The notes: a model not told the origin generated them from the letters alone. A stretch of DNA of 30,497 nucleotides from JALHMQ01 sp037441125 (GCA_037441125.1 JBBIST010000032.1:1-30497); one strand, 5' to 3'. Positions 1 through 8,798 are shown, counted from the first letter of the stretch. Numbers and translations: made by a program.

Positions 1-778
<778 letters not shown>

Positions 779-839
779 CGTTCAAGCCTCTTGAGTCGGA
801 ATCGTAGGCGGTCGCCGGCGCGCGCGTCCTGCGCTGCGC

Positions 840-1388
840 TCAGGCCGCGGTCAGCGCCGAGCGCATCTGCTCCAGGCGCGTCTTCACGGTGCAGTCGAGC
901 ACACGGTCGCCGACGCTCACGCGCACGCCGCCGATCAGGCTGGCGTCGACGCGCACCTCGGGCTTGAGCCGGCGCCCGAAACGGCGCGTCAGCGCCTGCA
1001 CCAGATCGGCGAGCTGCGCCTCGGTCAGCGGAAAAGCGCTCTCGATCAGACACTCGGCCGCGCCCTCGGAGTCGTTCTTCAGAGCGCGAAACCGGCGCGC
1101 GATCTCGGGCAGCGCCGCCAGCCGGTCGTTGTCGACCAGAAGTTGCAGGAAGTTGCGCCCGCTGGCGCCGTCGTCGGGCAGTCGAGCCTTGAGCAGGCCG
1201 ATGAGCAACTGCACGACCTGCTCGCGGCCGAGCTTCGGGTCGGCGACGACTTGCGCCACCTGCGGGTGGCGCAGCAGCGCCGCCAGTTCGTCGAGGGCCT
1301 CGAGCCAGGCCGCGAGCGAGCCGGCCGCCTGCGCCGAGCCGAACAACGCCTCGGCGTAAGGACGGGCGATGGTGGACAGTTCGGCCAT
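840..1388 (-). CDS. atpH: ATP synthase F1 subunit delta
   Basis: The delta subunit (OSCP homologue) joins the top of F1 to the peripheral stalk formed by subunit b. The product is 182 residues, close to the family's usual 175-180. It starts MAELSTIARPYAEALF, the standard family N-terminus, and near the C-terminus carries DASLIGGVRVSVGDRVLD, the conserved OSCP/delta signature (about residues 147-164). The ATG is at 1386-1388, only 9 bp downstream of the atpF stop, so the two are co-transcribed and probably translationally linked. Nothing is unusual about it. Confidence 0.97.
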   Translation of the reverse strand: MAELSTIARPYAEALFGSAQAAGSLAAWLEALDELAALLRHPQVAQVVADPKLGREQVVQLLIGLLKARLPDDGASGRNFLQLLVDNDRLAALPEIARRFRALKNDSEGAAECLIESAFPLTEAQLADLVQALTRRFGRRLKPEVRVDASLIGGVRVSVGDRVLDCTVKTRLEQMRSALTAA

Positions 1389-1397
1389 GGCCCGCGC

Positions 1398-1868
1398 CTA
1401 CAGACGCGCCTTGATCTGGCCGAGCAGATCGGCGTGAACCTGCGGGTTCACTTCCTTCTTCAGGATCTGCTCGGCGCCGGCCACCGCGAGCGCGGCCACC
1501 TGATCGCGCAGCGCGTCGCGCGCGCGCGCCAGCTCCTGCTCGGCTTCGGCCTTGGCCTGCGCCAGGATCCGCGCCCGCTCGCCCTCGGCGTCGCGCCGCG
1601 CCTGCTCGATGATCGCCGCCGCCTGCTTCTCGGCCTCGGCCGCGCGCTGCTGGCTGGCCGAGCGCGCCTGCGCGTCGAGCTGGGCGACCTTTCTTTGCGC
1701 GTCGTCGAGGCTGCGCGAGCCGCGCTCGGCCGCCGCCAAGCCATCGGCGATCTTGCGCTGGCGCTCTTCGATCGCCTGGATCAAGGGCGGCCAGATGTAC
1801 TTCATCGCCACCCAGGCGCCGATGAAGAAGACCACAAACTGGACGAACAGTGCGGCGTTGATGTTCAT
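1398..1868 (-). CDS. atpF: ATP synthase Fo subunit b
   Basis: Subunit b forms the peripheral stalk that holds F1 static against the rotating c-ring. The product is 156 residues, the standard proteobacterial length. It starts with one membrane helix (about residues 5-25, MNINAALFVQFVVFFIGAW) and continues as a long charged Ala/Glu/Lys/Arg-rich helix that forms the dimeric coiled coil. The C-terminal part (EQILKKEVNPQVHADLL) contacts delta. It lies between atpE (77 bp gap containing a GC-rich inverted repeat) and atpH (9 bp gap). Confidence 0.97.
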   Translation of the reverse strand: MNINAALFVQFVVFFIGAWVAMKYIWPPLIQAIEERQRKIADGLAAAERGSRSLDDAQRKVAQLDAQARSASQQRAAEAEKQAAAIIEQARRDAEGERARILAQAKAEAEQELARARDALRDQVAALAVAGAEQILKKEVNPQVHADLLGQIKARL

Positions 1869-1946
1869 GGATCGGTCAACCCGAAGAGCCGGCGCGCGGC
1901 CGAGGCTGGGCGCCGGCGGAAAGCGGGATCCGGCGCGGGCCGGCGC

Positions 1947-2186
1947 TCAGACGAAGGGATTGGCGAAGGCGAACAGCATCGCGATGCCGACCCCGATCAG
2001 GAACGCGGCGTCGATCAGACCGGCCAACACGAACATCTTGGTCTGCAGCGTGTTCATCAGCTCGGGCTGGCGCGCCGAGGCCTCGAGGTACTTGCCGCCC
2101 ATGATGGCGATGCCGATGCAGGCGCCGATGGCCCCCAAACCGATGATCAGACCGCAGGCGAGAGCGACGAAAGCGACGTCAGTCAT
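1947..2186 (-). CDS. atpE: ATP synthase Fo subunit c
   Basis: The c subunit is the proteolipid of the proton-driven rotor ring. The product is a 79-residue hairpin of two membrane helices. Helix 1 is glycine-rich (GLGAIGACIGIAIMGG), the polar loop is ARQPE (residues 38-42), and the ion-carrying carboxylate is D59 in the segment GLIDAAF, equivalent to E. coli D61. The Asp, and the lack of the Gln/Glu/Ser set seen in sodium-binding c subunits, point to proton coupling. The ATG at 2184-2186 gives the family length; an open frame extends further upstream through atpB but is not coding. Confidence 0.97.
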   Translation of the reverse strand: MTDVAFVALACGLIIGLGAIGACIGIAIMGGKYLEASARQPELMNTLQTKMFVLAGLIDAAFLIGVGIAMLFAFANPFV

Positions 2187-2239
2187 TTCAGGTCCCTGTG
2201 AAGTGCGAGTTGAAAAGAGGGCAACGGCAATCGGCCCCG

Positions 2240-3094
2240 TCAGTGGCCTTCGTGCGCCTGGCCGATGTAGACCAGGGTCAGCATCATGAAGATGAAGGCC
2301 TGCAGGGTGACGATCAGGATGTGAAACAGCAGCCAGGCGGTGCCGGCGATCACGTGACCGAAGGCGAGCAGGATCGTGGCGTCGGCGCGAAACGCCCACA
2401 TGCCGCCCATGATCGCGATCAGGAAGAACAACAGTTCGCCCGCGTACATGTTGCCGAACAACCGCATCCCGAGCGACACCATCTTGGCCAGGTACTCGAT
2501 GATGTTGAGCACCAGGTTCGGGATCCACATCAGCGGGTGCTTGCCGAACGGCGCCGTGAACAGCTCTGCCGCCCAATGGCCGAAGCCCTTGATCTTGATG
2601 CCGTAGTAGATCATCAGCGCCAGCACGCCCATCGACATGCCGAGGGTCGCGTTCAGGTCGGCGGTCGGCAGCGGTCGCAGGTAATCCCACTCGGGCCGGC
2701 CGAGGCCGTAGATCACGAACCAGTGCCACAGGCGCGGGAACAGGTCGACCGGGATCAGGTCGATCGCGTTCATCAGGAAGATCCAGACGAACACGGTCAG
2801 CCCGAGCGGGGCGATGAACGAGCGGTTGCCGTGCACCACCGCCTTGCTCTGCTCCTCGACCAGTTCGACCAGCAGTTCGACGAAGGCCTGGAACTTGCCC
2901 GGCACGCCGGCGGTGGCGCGCCGCGCCGCCGAGCGCAGCACGGTCAGAGCAATGATCAGGCAGGCGAGGGCAAAGAAGATGGTGTCGAGATTGATCAGCG
3001 AGAAGTCGACGATGAACTTCTGCTTGTCCGTCGCCAGGTGCTCGAGGTGATGGACGATGTACTCTTTGGGAGTAGGCGCCTGGCTGCTGGCCAT
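2240..3094 (-). CDS. atpB: ATP synthase Fo subunit a
   Basis: Subunit a forms the two proton half-channels next to the c-ring. The product is 284 residues with multiple membrane helices. The essential arginine is R211 in SLGMRLFGNMYAGE (equivalent to E. coli R210), and the final helices carry the conserved LQAFIFMMLTLVYIGQA stretch. The N-terminus MASSQAPTPKEYIVHHLEHL is the usual betaproteobacterial form. The ATG is at 3092-3094. It is 53 bp upstream of atpE and 49 bp downstream of atpI. Confidence 0.97.
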   Translation of the reverse strand: MASSQAPTPKEYIVHHLEHLATDKQKFIVDFSLINLDTIFFALACLIIALTVLRSAARRATAGVPGKFQAFVELLVELVEEQSKAVVHGNRSFIAPLGLTVFVWIFLMNAIDLIPVDLFPRLWHWFVIYGLGRPEWDYLRPLPTADLNATLGMSMGVLALMIYYGIKIKGFGHWAAELFTAPFGKHPLMWIPNLVLNIIEYLAKMVSLGMRLFGNMYAGELLFFLIAIMGGMWAFRADATILLAFGHVIAGTAWLLFHILIVTLQAFIFMMLTLVYIGQAHEGH

Positions 3095-3143
3095 GTCGTC
3101 GTTCCGCGTGCCGTTTGTTCCGGTGTCTTCTTGTCGCAGCGCC

Positions 3144-3485
3144 TCAGCGGATCAGCAGCGGCGCCAGCAGGGTGCTCTTCAGGGCGGCGATGACAGCCAC
3201 GATCAGCGCCAGCCAGACCACATCGCTCCAGGCCCAGGCGATCAGCAGCAAAGCCGCGATCGTCGAGCCGATCTTCAACAACTCGCCGACGAAAAACACG
3301 CCCGCGCTCGTGCCCTGCGGTCGCCGCGCCGCGCGCTCAAGGCGCAGCGCGAACAACGCGTTGGGAACCACACAGGCGGCCCCGCCGAGCAGCGCCGAGA
3401 CCGCCGCGCCGACGCCGCCCAGCGGCCACGCACACAGTGCGACGACCAGGGTGGCGAGAATCTGCAGGCCGACGATTCGGAACAT
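3144..3485 (-). CDS. atpI: ATP synthase assembly protein AtpI
   Basis: AtpI is a small membrane protein that helps assemble the c-ring. The product is about 113 residues with four hydrophobic segments (for example VGLQILATLVVALCAW, and a C-terminal ALIVAVIAALKSTLLAPLL), as usual for the poorly conserved family. The identification rests on topology and on its place as the first gene of the atp operon. The ATG at 3483-3485 is preferred. An in-frame TTG at 3527 would add 14 Arg-rich residues but has no clear ribosome binding site. A sigma70-like promoter lies about 180 bp upstream. Confidence 0.85.
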   Translation of the reverse strand: MFRIVGLQILATLVVALCAWPLGGVGAAVSALLGGAACVVPNALFALRLERAARRPQGTSAGVFFVGELLKIGSTIAALLLIAWAWSDVVWLALIVAVIAALKSTLLAPLLIR

Positions 3486-3667
3486 GACCGACTTGCGGCC
3501 GGGCACCCGCCCAGTCAGCCGCCGCAACCCAAAGGGGCCCGACGCGCCGCGGTCGCGCCACTTTCCGTGTCGACCGGCCGCTTCACTTCGGGCGCCCCTG
3601 ACCGCAGCGGCTGACCGGCCTTGCCGCGCGCTGCGCTGCTTGGCTTGGTCTTCCGTAAAGCCGGCGG

Positions 3668-3697
3668 ATTCTACGGGCCGCCCGGAAGCGGGGTCAA
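3668..3697 (-). promoter_or_regulatory. Predicted sigma70 promoter of the atp operon
   Basis: Read on the minus strand, TTGACC (3692-3697 on the plus strand as GGTCAA) is followed after exactly 18 bp by TAGAAT (3668-3673). These match the -35 and -10 consensus at 5/6 and 5/6 positions. Transcription would start near 3661, giving a leader of about 175 nt before atpI. The site is between the parB stop and atpI, so ATP synthase expression need not depend on read-through from mnmG-parB. Confidence 0.7.
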
Positions 3698-3769
3698 ATG
3701 AGTCGAGGCCGAGTCCGTCGCCGGTGCGGTCTGCGCCCGGGCTTGCCGGCGGCGCCTGCGCCAGGCGGC

Positions 3770-4624
3770 CTAGCGGCGCAGGCGCGCGACGATGCCGTCG
3801 AGTTGGTCGAGGGTGCTGAAGCGGATCACGAGCTTGCCGCGGCCCTTGTCGTCGGCGTCGAGCTGCACCACGGCGCCGAGCGCGTCGGCCAGCTCCTCCT
3901 CGAGCCGCTCGACGTCGCGGCTGCGCCGCAGCGCCGCCGGCTTGCCGGCGCTGCCTTCGCGCTGCGCGCGTGCCACCAGAGTTTCGGCCACGCGCACCGA
4001 CAGCCCCTTGAGGACGATCTGGTGTCCGAGCTGGACCTGTTGTGCGGCGTCGACCGCGAGCAGCGCGCGCGCGTGGCCCATGTCGAGTTGGCCGCCAAGC
4101 AGCATCTCCTGCACCGGCGCGGCGAGGTTGAGCAGCCGCAGCAGGTTGCTGGTGGCGCTGCGCGAACGACCGATCGCCTGCGCCGCCTGCTCGTGCGTGA
4201 AGTCGAACTCGCGGATCAGCCGCGCCACGCCCTGCGCTTCCTCGAGCGGATTCAGATCCTCGCGCTGGATGTTCTCGATCAGCGCCATCGCCAGTGCGGC
4301 CTCGTCGGCGACCTGCCGCACCAGCACCGGCACCTCGGCCAGCCCCGCCATCTGCGCCGCCCGGAAGCGCCGTTCGCCGGCGATGATCTCGTAGTGATCG
4401 GCGTCGACCGGTCGCACCAGGATCGGCTGCATCACGCCCTGGGCGCGGATCGAGTCGGCCAGTTCGGCCAGCGCCTCGGCGTTCATGCGCGTGCGCGGCT
4501 GATACTTGCCGGCGCGCAGGCGCGCCAGCGGCAGAGTCTGCGGCGCGCTGTCGGCGCGCGCGGCGGTGTCGCCGCCGAGCAGGGCGTCGAGCCCGCGGCC
4601 GAGCCCCTTGGGTCGCTTGATCAC
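3770..4624 (-). CDS. parB: Chromosome partitioning protein ParB
   Basis: ParB is the CTP-dependent DNA clamp that loads at parS, spreads on DNA and recruits ParA and SMC. The product is 284 residues. It starts IKRPKGLGRGLDALLGGD, the family N-terminus that stimulates ParA. The CTP-binding motif GERRFRA is at about 83-89, ENIQREDLNPLEEA at 117-130, a helix-turn-helix at about 144-165 (THEQAAQAIGRSRSATSNLL) and a C-terminal dimerisation domain follows. The GTG start is supported by AAGGA 7 nt upstream. It is 25 bp downstream of parA. A 6-bp GC hairpin (3753-3767) follows the stop but lacks a T-tract. Candidate targets are the two parS sites at 8799-8839. Confidence 0.96.
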   Translation of the reverse strand: MIKRPKGLGRGLDALLGGDTAARADSAPQTLPLARLRAGKYQPRTRMNAEALAELADSIRAQGVMQPILVRPVDADHYEIIAGERRFRAAQMAGLAEVPVLVRQVADEAALAMALIENIQREDLNPLEEAQGVARLIREFDFTHEQAAQAIGRSRSATSNLLRLLNLAAPVQEMLLGGQLDMGHARALLAVDAAQQVQLGHQIVLKGLSVRVAETLVARAQREGSAGKPAALRRSRDVERLEEELADALGAVVQLDADDKGRGKLVIRFSTLDQLDGIVARLRR

Positions 4625-4649
4625 GAAGGTTCCTTGGGCGCGCGCGGCG

Positions 4650-5423
4650 CTAGGCGAGCGCGCGCACGCGTTCGATCATCTCGGCGCCGAAGCTGATGTA
4701 GGCCTGGGCGCCGCGCGAAGTCTGGTCGTAGGCGACTCCGGGCAGGCCGTAGCTTGGCGCCTCAGCCAGGCGCACGTTGCGCGGAATGACGGTGGCAAAC
4801 ACCTTGTCGCCGAACTTGGCCACCAGTTGCTCGGACACCTGCTGCTGCAGCGTGATGCGCGGGTCGTACATGACGCGCAGCAGGCCGATGATTCTCAGGT
4901 CCGGGTTCAGATTGCCGGCGACGCGCTTGATCGTGTTCACCAGATCGGCCAGCCCCTCGAGGGCGAAGTACTCGCACTGCATCGGGATCACGACGCCGTG
5001 CGCCGCGCACAGGCCGTTGAGCGTGAGCAGGCTCAGCGACGGCGGGCAGTCGATCAGCACGAAGTCGTAGTCGGCGGCCACCGTTACCAGCGCCGACTTC
5101 AGGCGCGTCTCGCGGGCATCGATCTCGACCAGTTCCACTTCGGCGCCGGCCAGTTCGCGATTGGCCGGCAGCAGGTCGTAGCCGCCGTGCTCAGAGCGCA
5201 CCCGCGCCTGGGCGGCGCCGCACTGACCAATGAGCACGTGGTACACGGAGTGCGCCAGCGCGCGCTTGTCGACGCCGCTGCCCATGGTCGCGTTGCCTTG
5301 CGGATCGAGGTCGACCAGCAGCACCCGTTGACCCTGCGCCGCCAGTCCGGCGGCGAGGTTGACGCTGGTGGTGGTCTTGCCCACCCCGCCCTTCTGGTTG
5401 GCGATGCAAAAAATGCGTGCCAC
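4650..5423 (-). CDS. parA: Chromosome partitioning ATPase ParA (Soj type)
   Basis: ParA is the deviant-Walker ATPase whose nucleoid-bound gradient moves ParB-parS complexes. The product is 257 residues, the usual size for chromosomal ParA without an N-terminal HTH. The Walker A KGGVGKTT is at residues 11-18 with the signature lysine K11, VDLDPQGNATMGSG follows near 37-50, and the Walker B-like FVLIDCPPSL is in the middle. The start is GTG (5421-5423) with AAGGA 9 nt upstream. It lies 96 bp downstream of the lipocalin gene and 25 bp upstream of parB. Confidence 0.96.
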   Translation of the reverse strand: MARIFCIANQKGGVGKTTTSVNLAAGLAAQGQRVLLVDLDPQGNATMGSGVDKRALAHSVYHVLIGQCGAAQARVRSEHGGYDLLPANRELAGAEVELVEIDARETRLKSALVTVAADYDFVLIDCPPSLSLLTLNGLCAAHGVVIPMQCEYFALEGLADLVNTIKRVAGNLNPDLRIIGLLRVMYDPRITLQQQVSEQLVAKFGDKVFATVIPRNVRLAEAPSYGLPGVAYDQTSRGAQAYISFGAEMIERVRALA

Positions 5424-5490
5424 GGCACTGTGTCCTTGCTGAACAGCATCGACTCGAGCGGCGCCCGCAGCCGGCGCGGGATTCTACGAG

Positions 5491-5496
5491 GCTCGT
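5491..5496 (-). promoter_or_regulatory. Possible -10 element upstream of parA
   Basis: TAGAAT is present on the minus strand (ATTCTA at 5491-5496), about 70 bp before the parA GTG. Its flank (TAGAATCC...GCCGGC) resembles that of the stronger atpI promoter. No convincing -35 hexamer is found at 16-18 bp, so this is a weak candidate for an internal parAB promoter. Confidence 0.3.
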
Positions 5497-5519
5497 TCCG
5501 GCACCCGCCGCGCTCCCGC

Positions 5520-6104
5520 TCAGCGCCCCGGCGAACGCAGCAGCCGCGCCGGGTCGTAGCCCTGCGCCGGCAGCCGCGCCAGGATCGCCTCGTAGGTTGC
5601 GGGCGGAAGCTGCGGCGTGCGCGCGAGGATCCAAAGAAAGCGTCGGCTCGGCTCGCCGACCACCACCCAGCTGTAGTCGGGCGCGAGGTCGATGATCCAG
5701 TAGTCGCCGCGGCCCAGCGGCAGCCAGCGCAGCCAGGCCGGCAGGAAACTCACTTCGAGTCGGGCGTTGGTCGACGGATCGAGCACCCGGGCGACGCCCT
5801 CGGCGACCGAGTCGCTGCCGTCGGCCTGCTGGCAGCGGTTGACGACCGAGATCAGGGTCGGCGACAGGGCGCGGTAGGTGGCGGTCGTGTCGCGCGCGCA
5901 GCGCCGATCCTGGATCGAGAACGGATAGCGGGCGATCTCGTGCCAGGTGCCGGCGTAGCGCGCAAGATCGACGCGGTCCACGGTGCGCAGCGCCGGCAGT
6001 TCGGCCGGGACGGGTCGCAACGCGCAGCCGGCAAGCAGCGTCGCCGCCGCCAGCGCCGCGATCACTATGGTGCGAGTGCCCCCGCGCACGAGTGCGAACG
6101 ACAT
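5520..6104 (-). CDS. Bacterial lipocalin, outer-membrane lipoprotein (Blc-like)
   Basis: This is a Blc-type lipocalin, a small beta-barrel that binds fatty acids or lysophospholipids. The product is 194 residues. The lipobox is LAGC with the lipidated cysteine C27, after a hydrophobic segment at about 12-25. The lipocalin GxW motif is AGTWHEIARYP (residues 51-61). Later GDYWIIDLAPDYSWVVVG and RRFLWILART match the conserved strands of the Blc family. GGGAGG four bases before the ATG supports the start. The start is 10 bp after the rsmG stop, so it is co-transcribed with mnmG-rsmG and upstream of parA. That location is unusual, because rsmG is commonly followed directly by parA. The family call is firm; the ligand is unknown. 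Confidence 0.93.
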   Translation of the reverse strand: MSFALVRGGTRTIVIAALAAATLLAGCALRPVPAELPALRTVDRVDLARYAGTWHEIARYPFSIQDRRCARDTTATYRALSPTLISVVNRCQQADGSDSVAEGVARVLDPSTNARLEVSFLPAWLRWLPLGRGDYWIIDLAPDYSWVVVGEPSRRFLWILARTPQLPPATYEAILARLPAQGYDPARLLRSPGR

Positions 6105-6114
6105 GACGCCTCCC

Positions 6115-6714
6115 TCAGTCAGCTTTCAAGACCAGCAGATTGCGCTCGCCGACCAGACCCGGGACATTGAGCGGGAGCGCTTCCTCGATGCGCACGTCAG
6201 CCGGCAGCGCCGACGCCTCGGCCGGGTCGAGGCGCCCCTTCATCGCCAGCCAGCGTCCTCCCGGCGCCAGCAGGTGGCGCGTCAGCCGGACGAAGTCGGC
6301 GGCCGCCGCGAAGGCGCGCGAGGTGATCAGATCGAACTCGCCTGACAAATGCTCGACCCGCCCTTGGCGGACTGTCACGTTAGGCAAGCGCAGGTCGATC
6401 GCCGCCTGGGTCAGGAACGCGCACTTCTTGCCGACGACTTCGATCAAGGTGATGCCGAGCTGCGGGCAGGCGATCGCCAGCGGCAGGCCGGGCAAGCCGG
6501 CACCGGAGCCCGCGTCGAGCACACGAGGCTGGGCACGGCCAATCCGCCCCGCGACCGCCAGCAGCGGACGCACGATCGCGAGCGAATCCAGTAGATGATG
6601 GGTGAGCACTTGCTCTACCGCATCAATCGCGGTCAGGTTGTAGACGCGGTTCCAGCGCCCAAGCAGCGCGGCGAGGGATAACAGAACCTCGATCTGCTCG
6701 TCAGTGAGCGCCAA
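6115..6714 (-). CDS. rsmG: 16S rRNA (guanine527-N7)-methyltransferase RsmG (GidB)
   Basis: RsmG methylates G527 of 16S rRNA using SAM. The listed product is 199 residues. The SAM-binding loop VLDAGSGAGLPGLPLAI is at about 65-81, with ITSRAFAAAADFV and GRWLAMKGR further on, all typical. The start is uncertain. The listed TTG (6712-6714) is preceded by AAGGG, but the upstream in-frame codons read LPPDLERDALSSGAKGLGL, which looks like the usual RsmG N-terminus and overlaps the end of mnmG. That extension has no ATG or GTG, only a CTG at 6766-6768. The gene is the second in the mnmG operon. Confidence 0.95.
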   Translation of the reverse strand: MALTDEQIEVLLSLAALLGRWNRVYNLTAIDAVEQVLTHHLLDSLAIVRPLLAVAGRIGRAQPRVLDAGSGAGLPGLPLAIACPQLGITLIEVVGKKCAFLTQAAIDLRLPNVTVRQGRVEHLSGEFDLITSRAFAAAADFVRLTRHLLAPGGRWLAMKGRLDPAEASALPADVRIEEALPLNVPGLVGERNLLVLKAD

Positions 6715-6757
6715 CCCCAGGCCCTTGGCTCCGGAGCTTAGTGCGTCGCGTTCGAGG

Positions 6758-8728
6758 TCAGGCGGCAGAGCGCTCGTCCCGGTCGGGAAACGAAGTGGGC
6801 TGTGACCCCGCGCCGCGCGCGAATCGCTTCAGGTGCACGAGCAGCAGCGACACCGCGGCCGGCGTGACCCCTGACACCCGCGCCGCCTGGCCGACGGTCT
6901 CGGGTCGGACTGCGTGCAACCGCTGCCTGATCTCGTGCGACAGGCCGCGCACCAGCGCGTAGTCGAGGCCGGCCGGGATGCGCGTCGTTTCGTGCGATTC
7001 GCGGCGCGCGACCTCGTCTTGCTGGCGATCGATGTAGCCGGCGTACTTGCTGCTGATCTGCACCTGTTCGGCGACCTGCGGGTCGTCGGCGCCGGCGGCC
7101 GGCGGACCGCCGATCAGGGCACCGTCGCGGCCGGCGAGCGTCAGCAGATCCGCGTAGCGGACATCGGGCCGGCGCAGCAGGTCGGCGAGCGTGTACTCGC
7201 GCTCGATCGACTTGCCGAGCACGCGTGTGGCCTCTTCTGCGGCGAGCAGGCGCGGGTTGACCCAGGTCGATGCCAGCCGCTGCATTTCGCGCGCGAGCGC
7301 GTCGCGCTTGCGGTTGAAGTGCTCCCAGCGCCGATCGTCGACACAGCCGAGCCGGCGCCCGATCTCGGTCAGCCGCAGGTCGGCGTTGTCCTCGCGCAGG
7401 CTCAGCCGGTACTCGGCGCGCGAGGTAAACATCCGGTACGGCTCGGCCACGCCGCGCGTGATCAGGTCGTCGACCAGCACGCCCAGATAGGCCTGCGATC
7501 GCGCCGGGCACCAGGACTCGCGGCCGCAAACCTGCAAGGCGGCGTTCATCCCCGCCAGCAGCCCCTGCGCCGCCGCCTCCTCGTAACCGGTGGTGCCGTT
7601 GATCTGGCCGGCGAGGAACAGGCCTCCGATGTGCTTCGACTCGAGCGAGGACTTGAGCGCGCGCGGATCGTAGTAGTCGTACTCGATCGCATAGCCGGGG
7701 CGCAGGATGTGCGCGCGCTCGAGCCCCGGCATCGAACGCACCAGTTCGATCTGTACGTCAAAGGGCAGCGAAGTCGAGATGCCGTTCGGGTAGATCTCGT
7801 GCGTGCTCAGCCCCTCGGGCTCGAGGAAGATCTGGTGGCTCGACTTGTCGGCGAAGCGGTGGATCTTGTCCTCGATCGACGGACAGTAGCGCGGCCCGAC
7901 GCCCTCGATCACGCCCGAATACATCGGCGAGCGGTCCAGGTTGGCGCGGATCAGTTCGTGCGTGCGCGCGTTCGTGTGCGTGATCCAGCACGGCACCTGG
8001 CGCGGATGCTGGTCGGCACGGCCGAGGAAGGAAAACACCGGCACCGGATCGGAATCGCCCGGTTGCTCGGTGCAGCGCGCGTAGTCGATCGTGCGGCCGT
8101 CGATCCGCGGCGGCGTACCCGTCTTCAGCCGCCCCTGCGGCAGCCGCAACTCCTTGAGCCGCGCCGCCAGAGCGACCGACGGCGGGTCGCCGGCGCGGCC
8201 GGCCTGGTGGCGGGCCAGCCCAATGTGAACCAAGCCGTTCAGAAACGTCCCGGCGGTCACGACCACCGCGCGCGCGCGAAAGCGGATGCCCGACTGGGTG
8301 ATGACGCCGGCCACGCGGTCGGTCTGCCCGTCCGAGTCGAACAGCAGGTCGTCGACCGCCTGCTGGAACAGCGCCAGGCCGGGCTGGCTTTCGAGCCGCG
8401 ACCGGATCGCCTGCTTGTACAACAGCCGGTCGGCTTGGGCGCGCGTCGCCCGCACCGCCGGGCCCTTGGAGCCGTTGAGCACCCGAAACTGGATGCCGGC
8501 CTCGTCGGTCGCCGCGGCCATTACGCCGCCAAGCGCATCGACTTCCTTGACCAGGTGGCCCTTGCCGATGCCGCCGATCGACGGGTTGCACGACATCTGC
8601 CCCAGGGTCTCGATGTTGTGCGTCAGCAGCAGCGTGCGCACGCCCATCCGGGCAGCGGCGAGCGCCGCCTCGGTGCCGGCGTGGCCGCCGCCGACGACGA
8701 TGACATCGAAGGAGTCCGGATGGTCCAC
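6758..8728 (-). CDS. mnmG: tRNA U34 5-carboxymethylaminomethyl modification enzyme MnmG (GidA)
   Basis: MnmG is a FAD enzyme that, with MnmE, modifies the wobble uridine of several tRNAs. From the GTG at 8726-8728 the product is 656 residues (family about 630). The FAD motif VVGGGHAGTEAA is at residues 11-22. The first family signature (SIGGIGKGHLVKEVDALGG) and the second (GQINGTTGYEEAAAQGL) are both intact, as is the C-terminal MnmE/tRNA-binding part. The frame stays open to 8806, but the 26 extra codons run through a promoter-like element and a parS site and look non-coding. It is probably the first gene of mnmG-rsmG-lipocalin-parAB. Confidence 0.96.
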   Translation of the reverse strand: MDHPDSFDVIVVGGGHAGTEAALAAARMGVRTLLLTHNIETLGQMSCNPSIGGIGKGHLVKEVDALGGVMAAATDEAGIQFRVLNGSKGPAVRATRAQADRLLYKQAIRSRLESQPGLALFQQAVDDLLFDSDGQTDRVAGVITQSGIRFRARAVVVTAGTFLNGLVHIGLARHQAGRAGDPPSVALAARLKELRLPQGRLKTGTPPRIDGRTIDYARCTEQPGDSDPVPVFSFLGRADQHPRQVPCWITHTNARTHELIRANLDRSPMYSGVIEGVGPRYCPSIEDKIHRFADKSSHQIFLEPEGLSTHEIYPNGISTSLPFDVQIELVRSMPGLERAHILRPGYAIEYDYYDPRALKSSLESKHIGGLFLAGQINGTTGYEEAAAQGLLAGMNAALQVCGRESWCPARSQAYLGVLVDDLITRGVAEPYRMFTSRAEYRLSLREDNADLRLTEIGRRLGCVDDRRWEHFNRKRDALAREMQRLASTWVNPRLLAAEEATRVLGKSIEREYTLADLLRRPDVRYADLLTLAGRDGALIGGPPAAGADDPQVAEQVQISSKYAGYIDRQQDEVARRESHETTRIPAGLDYALVRGLSHEIRQRLHAVRPETVGQAARVSGVTPAAVSLLLVHLKRFARGAGSQPTSFPDRDERSAA

Positions 8729-8750
8729 TGGGGAGCGCGATGCGCGAACC

Positions 8751-8770
8751 CGCCGACAACAACGTCGGCG
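8751..8770 (-). other. Stem-loop in the mnmG leader
   Basis: CGCCGAC AACAAC GTCGGCG is a perfect 7-bp inverted repeat with a 6-nt loop. If transcription starts about 7 nt after the -10 element at 8781-8786, this hairpin would be at the extreme 5' end of the mnmG mRNA. A 5' stabilising role is inference; there is no T-tract. Confidence 0.5.
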
Positions 8771-8780
8771 AGGCCCTTCG

Positions 8781-8786
8781 AGTATA
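8781..8786 (-). promoter_or_regulatory. Possible -10 element of the mnmG operon, beside parS
   Basis: TATACT on the minus strand matches the -10 consensus at 5/6. The bases 17 bp upstream (8804-8809, CACGTG) are the core of a parS site and do not resemble TTGACA. A promoter here would lack a good -35 and would be blocked by ParB bound at parS. Confidence 0.45.
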
Positions 8787-8798
8787 GGTTCAGGGCCT

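Noticed and set aside
2346..2360. A CACGTG core in atpB resembling parS
   Set aside because: Only the central TCACGTGA matches; the flanks do not fit the parS consensus and it lies in a conserved coding region.
4506..6170. A 554-codon open frame opposite parA and the lipocalin
   Set aside because: Spans three minus-strand genes and has no recognisable domain.
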